From NCBI GenBank assembly GCA_947463755.1, contig CANHUK010000053.1, positions 1-8,236 on the forward strand: 8,236 bases of DNA, in the 5' to 3' direction. The stretch is from Chitinophagaceae bacterium. GTDB taxonomy: Bacteria; Bacteroidota; Bacteroidia; Chitinophagales; Chitinophagaceae. This document shows, in pieces, positions 5,718 through 8,236 of this stretch. The translations under genes and the position numbers were made by a program. Positions within the stretch are counted from its first letter, which is position 1. Every line of letters starts with the position of its first letter. The notes under the pieces are model-generated. The model saw only the letters and a program-made list of their open reading frames with translations. It was not told where the DNA came from and searched no databases.

Positions 5718-7217
5718 TCACAATGATTTCCGGAGCCGCGCCACAGGAATATTGAGTTGCTCCCTGTATTTGGCGACCGTCCGACGTGCAATATTATACC
5801 CTTTTTCCTGCAGCAACTCCGTCAAACGCTCATCGCTCAACGGTTTTTTCTTGCTCTCCGATTCCACCAGATCACTCAGGATCTTCTTCACCTCTCGGGT
5901 GGACACCTCCTCACCGCTCTCCGTACTCAACGATTCGCTGAAGAAGAATTTGAGGCGATACGTGCCGAACTCCGTCTGTACGAACTTGCTGTTCGCCACC
6001 CGCGAAACCGTGGAGATGTCGAGGCCCGTGGACGCAGCAATATCCTTCAGGATCATCGGACGCATCGTCGTCTCGTCTCCCGTCAGAAAAAACTCCTGCT
6101 GATGCTGCATGATGGCTCCCATCGTCAGCAAAAGGGTCTGCTGACGCTGGCGGATGGCATCTATGAACCACTTGGCAGCATCGATCTTCTGCTTGATGAA
6201 CATCACCGCCTCTTTCTGGCGTCGATCACTCTTGCTGCCTTTCTCGTAGTCGCGCAACATCTCCCGGTAACCCTCACTGACCCTGAGGTCGGGCGCATTA
6301 CGCGCATTCAGCGTCACTTCGAGCTTGCCGGCGGTGTTATGTATAAAGAAATCTGGAATAAGATATGTATCCGATGGACCATCTCCGCCAAGCTGACCTC
6401 CCGGCTTCGGATTCAGACGCAGTATGATGGCGATCGCATCCCGGAGATCCTCATCCGTAAGGTTCAGCGAACGTTGGATCTTCTCGTAATGCTTGCGGGT
6501 GAACTCCTCGAAATACTTCTCCAGGATACGGATGGCTACCTGCTGCAGATCCTCGTCTCCCGAAGGAACCCGACGATATAACTGCAACAACAAACACTCC
6601 CTCAGATCCCGGGCCGCAATACCCGGCGGGTCGAATTGCTGTATCACCTTGATCAGCGCCTCCGTCTCGGCAACCGTTGTATGTATGTTCTGTCTGAACG
6701 CCAGATCGTCCACGATCGATTCCGTCTCCCTGCGCAGATATCCATCATCATCCAGACTTCCGACGATCTGCTCGGCAATGCGAAGCGCCTCCTCGCTGAA
6801 GTTCAGCATCCCCAGCTGCTCTGACAACAATTCATGGAAAGACGATTCCACCCGCTGAGGAATGACACGCCCGTCGTCCAGCTCAGGATGATTATCGTCG
6901 CGCAGTCGATAATCCCCCACCTCATCCTCGTCCTGCACATAGTCGCTCAAATCCAGCGTGCCGTAATCATCCTCACCACCATCCTCGGCATCATGATCAT
7001 CTCCGGTTGAGCCCGCATCCAACCCATCCTCCAAATCATCGGAAGCAGAGGTGGCAGACCCCTCGTCAGACATCTCCAGCGCCGGGTTCTCCTCCAACTC
7101 CTCCTTGATGCGCTCCTCCAGATTCGCCGTAGGTACCTGCAGAAGCTTCATCAACTGGATCTGTTGAGGAGACAACTTCTGGAGAAGCTTCTGCTGCAGG
7201 CTTTGATGAAGGGCCAT
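5718..7217 (-). CDS. rpoN: RNA polymerase sigma-54 factor
   Basis: Sigma-54 directs RNA polymerase to -24/-12 promoters and needs an AAA+ activator to open DNA. Residues are counted from the ATG at 7217 (499 aa). Region I, the Gln/Leu-rich activator-interacting part, is at 1-48 (MALHQSLQQKLLQKLSPQQI onward). A strongly acidic region II follows at about 50-117. The core-binding domain spans about 120-320, including FDPPGIAARDLRECLL (195-210). The HTH that reads the -12 element is at about 391-418 (ISTVSRVANSKF, 401-412), and the RpoN box ARRTVAKYRE at 477-486 binds the -24 element. Length is normal for the family. An in-frame ATG at 7271 would add 18 residues before region I, which normally begins the protein, so 7217 is preferred. 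It is followed at once by the PAP2-like gene. No sigma-54 activator is in the window. Confidence 0.97.
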   Translation of the reverse strand: MALHQSLQQKLLQKLSPQQIQLMKLLQVPTANLEERIKEELEENPALEMSDEGSATSASDDLEDGLDAGSTGDDHDAEDGGEDDYGTLDLSDYVQDEDEVGDYRLRDDNHPELDDGRVIPQRVESSFHELLSEQLGMLNFSEEALRIAEQIVGSLDDDGYLRRETESIVDDLAFRQNIHTTVAETEALIKVIQQFDPPGIAARDLRECLLLQLYRRVPSGDEDLQQVAIRILEKYFEEFTRKHYEKIQRSLNLTDEDLRDAIAIILRLNPKPGGQLGGDGPSDTYLIPDFFIHNTAGKLEVTLNARNAPDLRVSEGYREMLRDYEKGSKSDRRQKEAVMFIKQKIDAAKWFIDAIRQRQQTLLLTMGAIMQHQQEFFLTGDETTMRPMILKDIAASTGLDISTVSRVANSKFVQTEFGTYRLKFFFSESLSTESGEEVSTREVKKILSDLVESESKKKPLSDERLTELLQEKGYNIARRTVAKYREQLNIPVARLRKSL

Positions 7218-7301
7218 ATGGATCGGAAGTTTGCCGGGTTTGAAAAAATCGGTGCACCCATCAAAAATCAAGCCTAAATTTACGATAAATCCGGAGAATC
7301 A
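7218..7301. promoter_or_regulatory. Divergent promoter region between rpoN and the 101-aa gene
   Basis: This 84-bp gap must hold the rpoN start signals and probably those of the plus-strand gene. TAAATTTA at 7275-7282 is self-complementary and matches TAnnTTTG at 7 of 8 positions on both strands, so it could serve either direction. GATTTTTG (minus strand, 7270-7263) is another 7-of-8 match for rpoN. No clear -33 box accompanies them. ATTTA-CGA-TAAAT (7278-7290) is a short dyad overlapping the first box. Confidence 0.3.
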
Positions 7302-7607
7302 ATGTGGATCACGATTTCAATCATACTCTCTGCCGGCTGCCCATCGGAAAACCAACAGTTGGCGGCACTTGCGGATACCCTGATGCCAGGGGTTCAGCCT
7401 GTCAGGACCGCAGACAGTATGTCCATAAATTCGCAGAAACCCCCGATCCGCATCGGATATCACACACCGATGCCGGATGGTCAGGTCAGGAATTATGGTT
7501 TTTTCTGCCGCCAGGAATGGAGCTGGGAAAAGAAAACGGGTATACCCGTCCGCCTGAGGCTGGGGTCCCTCGAATACGTCGACAAGCTGGAAGGTAAAAG
7601 AAAATAA
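7302..7607 (+). CDS. Small protein of unknown function (101 aa)
   Basis: I do not recognise this gene. The frame uses codons like its neighbours (CTG, ATC, GGT, GAA frequent). The N-terminus ([13 protein letters not shown]) is hydrophobic and ends in Cys13, which could suggest a lipoprotein. However, the position three before the Cys is Ser, there is no positive charge ahead of the hydrophobic stretch, and the stretch is short, so the signal is weak. The middle (30-46) looks disordered. The C-terminal half is the most protein-like part: [18 protein letters not shown] (65-82), then [16 protein letters not shown] (84-99), with aromatic, Cys and alternating charged residues. The only frame of similar size on the other strand is a shadow of the hydrolase gene. 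It is divergent from rpoN (84 bp) and ends 19 bp before the convergent hydrolase stop. That it is a gene is likely but not certain; the start could lie elsewhere. Confidence 0.55.
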   Translation: MWITISIILSAGCPSENQQLAALADTLMPGVQPVRTADSMSINSQKPPIRIGYHTPMPDGQVRNYGFFCRQEWSWEKKTGIPVRLRLGSLEYVDKLEGKRK

Positions 7608-7626
7608 GGACCACGCACCGAACCCA

Positions 7627-8236
7627 TCAGGGCTCGGCCCGCCGCCAGCCACCCCGGGCATCCCGAACAAATCGGACACGCGCGCGATCGGCCTCGGCCG
7701 CTTCACTCTCCCGGTTACCGGCATCCACATAGGTGACGTGATACTGCATCTGACGAGCGTCTGCCGGACAAGCCAGGTCGAACTGAACCCTCGGGGCAAA
7801 AGGCTGCACAGCGATCAGCCTGGCCACAGACCCTTCCTGTTCATCACCATAGCGGGCATAAACAGCCACCTGACGGATCTTCCCATTGAGACCTTCGGGC
7901 GCTACCACGGTCAGCCGCATCAGGTCGTCGCGCTGCCATTCCGCTGCTTCGATCCTCGGCGACAGGGGCCGGATGCCCGCCAGCCGCGGTACCGGTGGCA
8001 CCAGGGCAGGATATCGATAAAAACGATTACGCAATGTGTCGTTCCAGCCAAGCGGATTGCGGATGAAGGACTTGCTGCTGAAATAAACAGCACCTCCAAT
8101 ATTCGGCGTCTGACGGATGGCCTGCAGCTGGCGCGGGATCAGGGTCCGGTCGCGCCAGGCCGTGTTACTGCCGGCGCGGTAATAACCCAGGCCGATATAG
8201 CACGGCTTACCAAAAGAATTCTTGCTCCACCAGTCG
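7627..8236 (-). CDS. GHL10-family (DUF187) glycoside hydrolase, C-terminal part (5' end beyond window)
   Basis: The frame is open from the right edge (first full codon at 8235) to a TGA at 7627, giving the last 202 residues. Residues 1-75 resemble the end of the TIM barrel of Bacteroidota GHL10 (family 10-like) hydrolases: DWWSKNSFGKPCYIGLGYYR (1-20), then GGAVYFSSKSF (48-58), GWNDTLRNRFYRYPALVPP (63-81). These match the pattern in which the last strand (a G-x-x-x-F-S-S-K-S type) is followed by a short Y-x-x-PAL-x-PP linker. The remaining 110 residues look like a fibronectin III-like beta domain (alternating hydrophobic strands such as LMRLTVVAP and QYHVTYVDA). Catalytic acids lie in the missing N-terminal part. 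Proteins of this kind are usually exported and thought to act on polysaccharide, possibly peptidoglycan-like or other glycans; the substrate cannot be inferred here. It converges with the 101-aa gene with no visible terminator in the 19-bp gap. Confidence 0.83.
   Translation of the reverse strand, partial: DWWSKNSFGKPCYIGLGYYRAGSNTAWRDRTLIPRQLQAIRQTPNIGGAVYFSSKSFIRNPLGWNDTLRNRFYRYPALVPPVPRLAGIRPLSPRIEAAEWQRDDLMRLTVVAPEGLNGKIRQVAVYARYGDEQEGSVARLIAVQPFAPRVQFDLACPADARQMQYHVTYVDAGNRESEAAEADRARVRFVRDARGGWRRAEP

Noticed and set aside
5714..5791. N-terminal extension of the PAP2-like gene to an ATG at 5791
   Set aside because: It would overlap the end of rpoN and add a charged stretch before the first membrane segment. 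The ATG at 5713, 4 bp after the rpoN stop, is the natural operon start.
5757..6581. A 274-codon open frame antisense to rpoN
   Set aside because: It is entirely within rpoN on the opposite strand, with a composition that mirrors rpoN codons and no recognisable motif.
7317..7799. A 160-codon minus-strand frame spanning the gap between the 101-aa gene and the hydrolase
   Set aside because: Its 5' half overlaps the hydrolase in another frame and the rest is antisense to the 101-aa gene. No domain or sensible start context is seen.
1..8236. CRISPR arrays, tRNA or rRNA genes, insertion sequences, defence or toxin-antitoxin genes
   Set aside because: No regularly spaced repeats, no cloverleaf-like element, no transposase or integrase motif and no defence-type domain were found on either strand.

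Overview
The window looks like chromosomal DNA from a member of the Bacteroidota, most likely Bacteroidales. Four things point there: the gene families (a tandem pair of rhomboid proteins followed by a membrane-anchored endonuclease/exonuclease/phosphatase protein; rpoN followed by a PAP2-like gene; a YkuD_2-type L,D-transpeptidase; a GHL10-type glycoside hydrolase); the near absence of Shine-Dalgarno sequences; and promoter-like boxes matching the Bacteroidota -7 consensus TAnnTTTG. Most genes have a similar moderately GC-rich base composition. The exception is a short AT-rich island at about 4030-4135. I see no insertion sequence, phage gene, CRISPR array, rRNA or tRNA.

Left block (1-3958, all minus strand, read right to left): rlmD (23S rRNA m5U methyltransferase), then a catalytically complete rhomboid protease, then a second rhomboid-fold protein whose catalytic Ser is Thr and whose TM2 His is Leu, with a soluble C-terminal tail, then a membrane-anchored EEP-family protein cut by the window edge. 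Gaps are 49, 54 and 9 bp, so this is probably one operon with an extra internal promoter before the first rhomboid.

Middle (3959-5019): a 278-bp divergent region holding a GC-rich hairpin, an AT-rich inverted repeat and a leader hairpin, followed on the plus strand by an exported YkuD_2-type L,D-transpeptidase.

Right block: a minus-strand pair, rpoN (sigma-54) then a PAP2-like membrane protein starting 4 bp after the rpoN stop. It ends tail-to-tail with the transpeptidase. Divergent from rpoN is a short plus-strand gene of unknown function (101 aa). It runs tail-to-tail into the C-terminal part of a GHL10-family glycoside hydrolase that extends past the right edge.

Several of these genes act at the envelope: intramembrane proteolysis, peptidoglycan cross-linking, a lipid-phosphate-phosphatase fold and polysaccharide breakdown. 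Apart from that, this is mostly ordinary core-genome DNA. I did not find a convincing new multi-gene system. The points most worth a second look are the active rhomboid/pseudo-rhomboid pair, the structured divergent region before the transpeptidase, the apparently leaderless rlmD start, and the unrecognised 101-aa gene.
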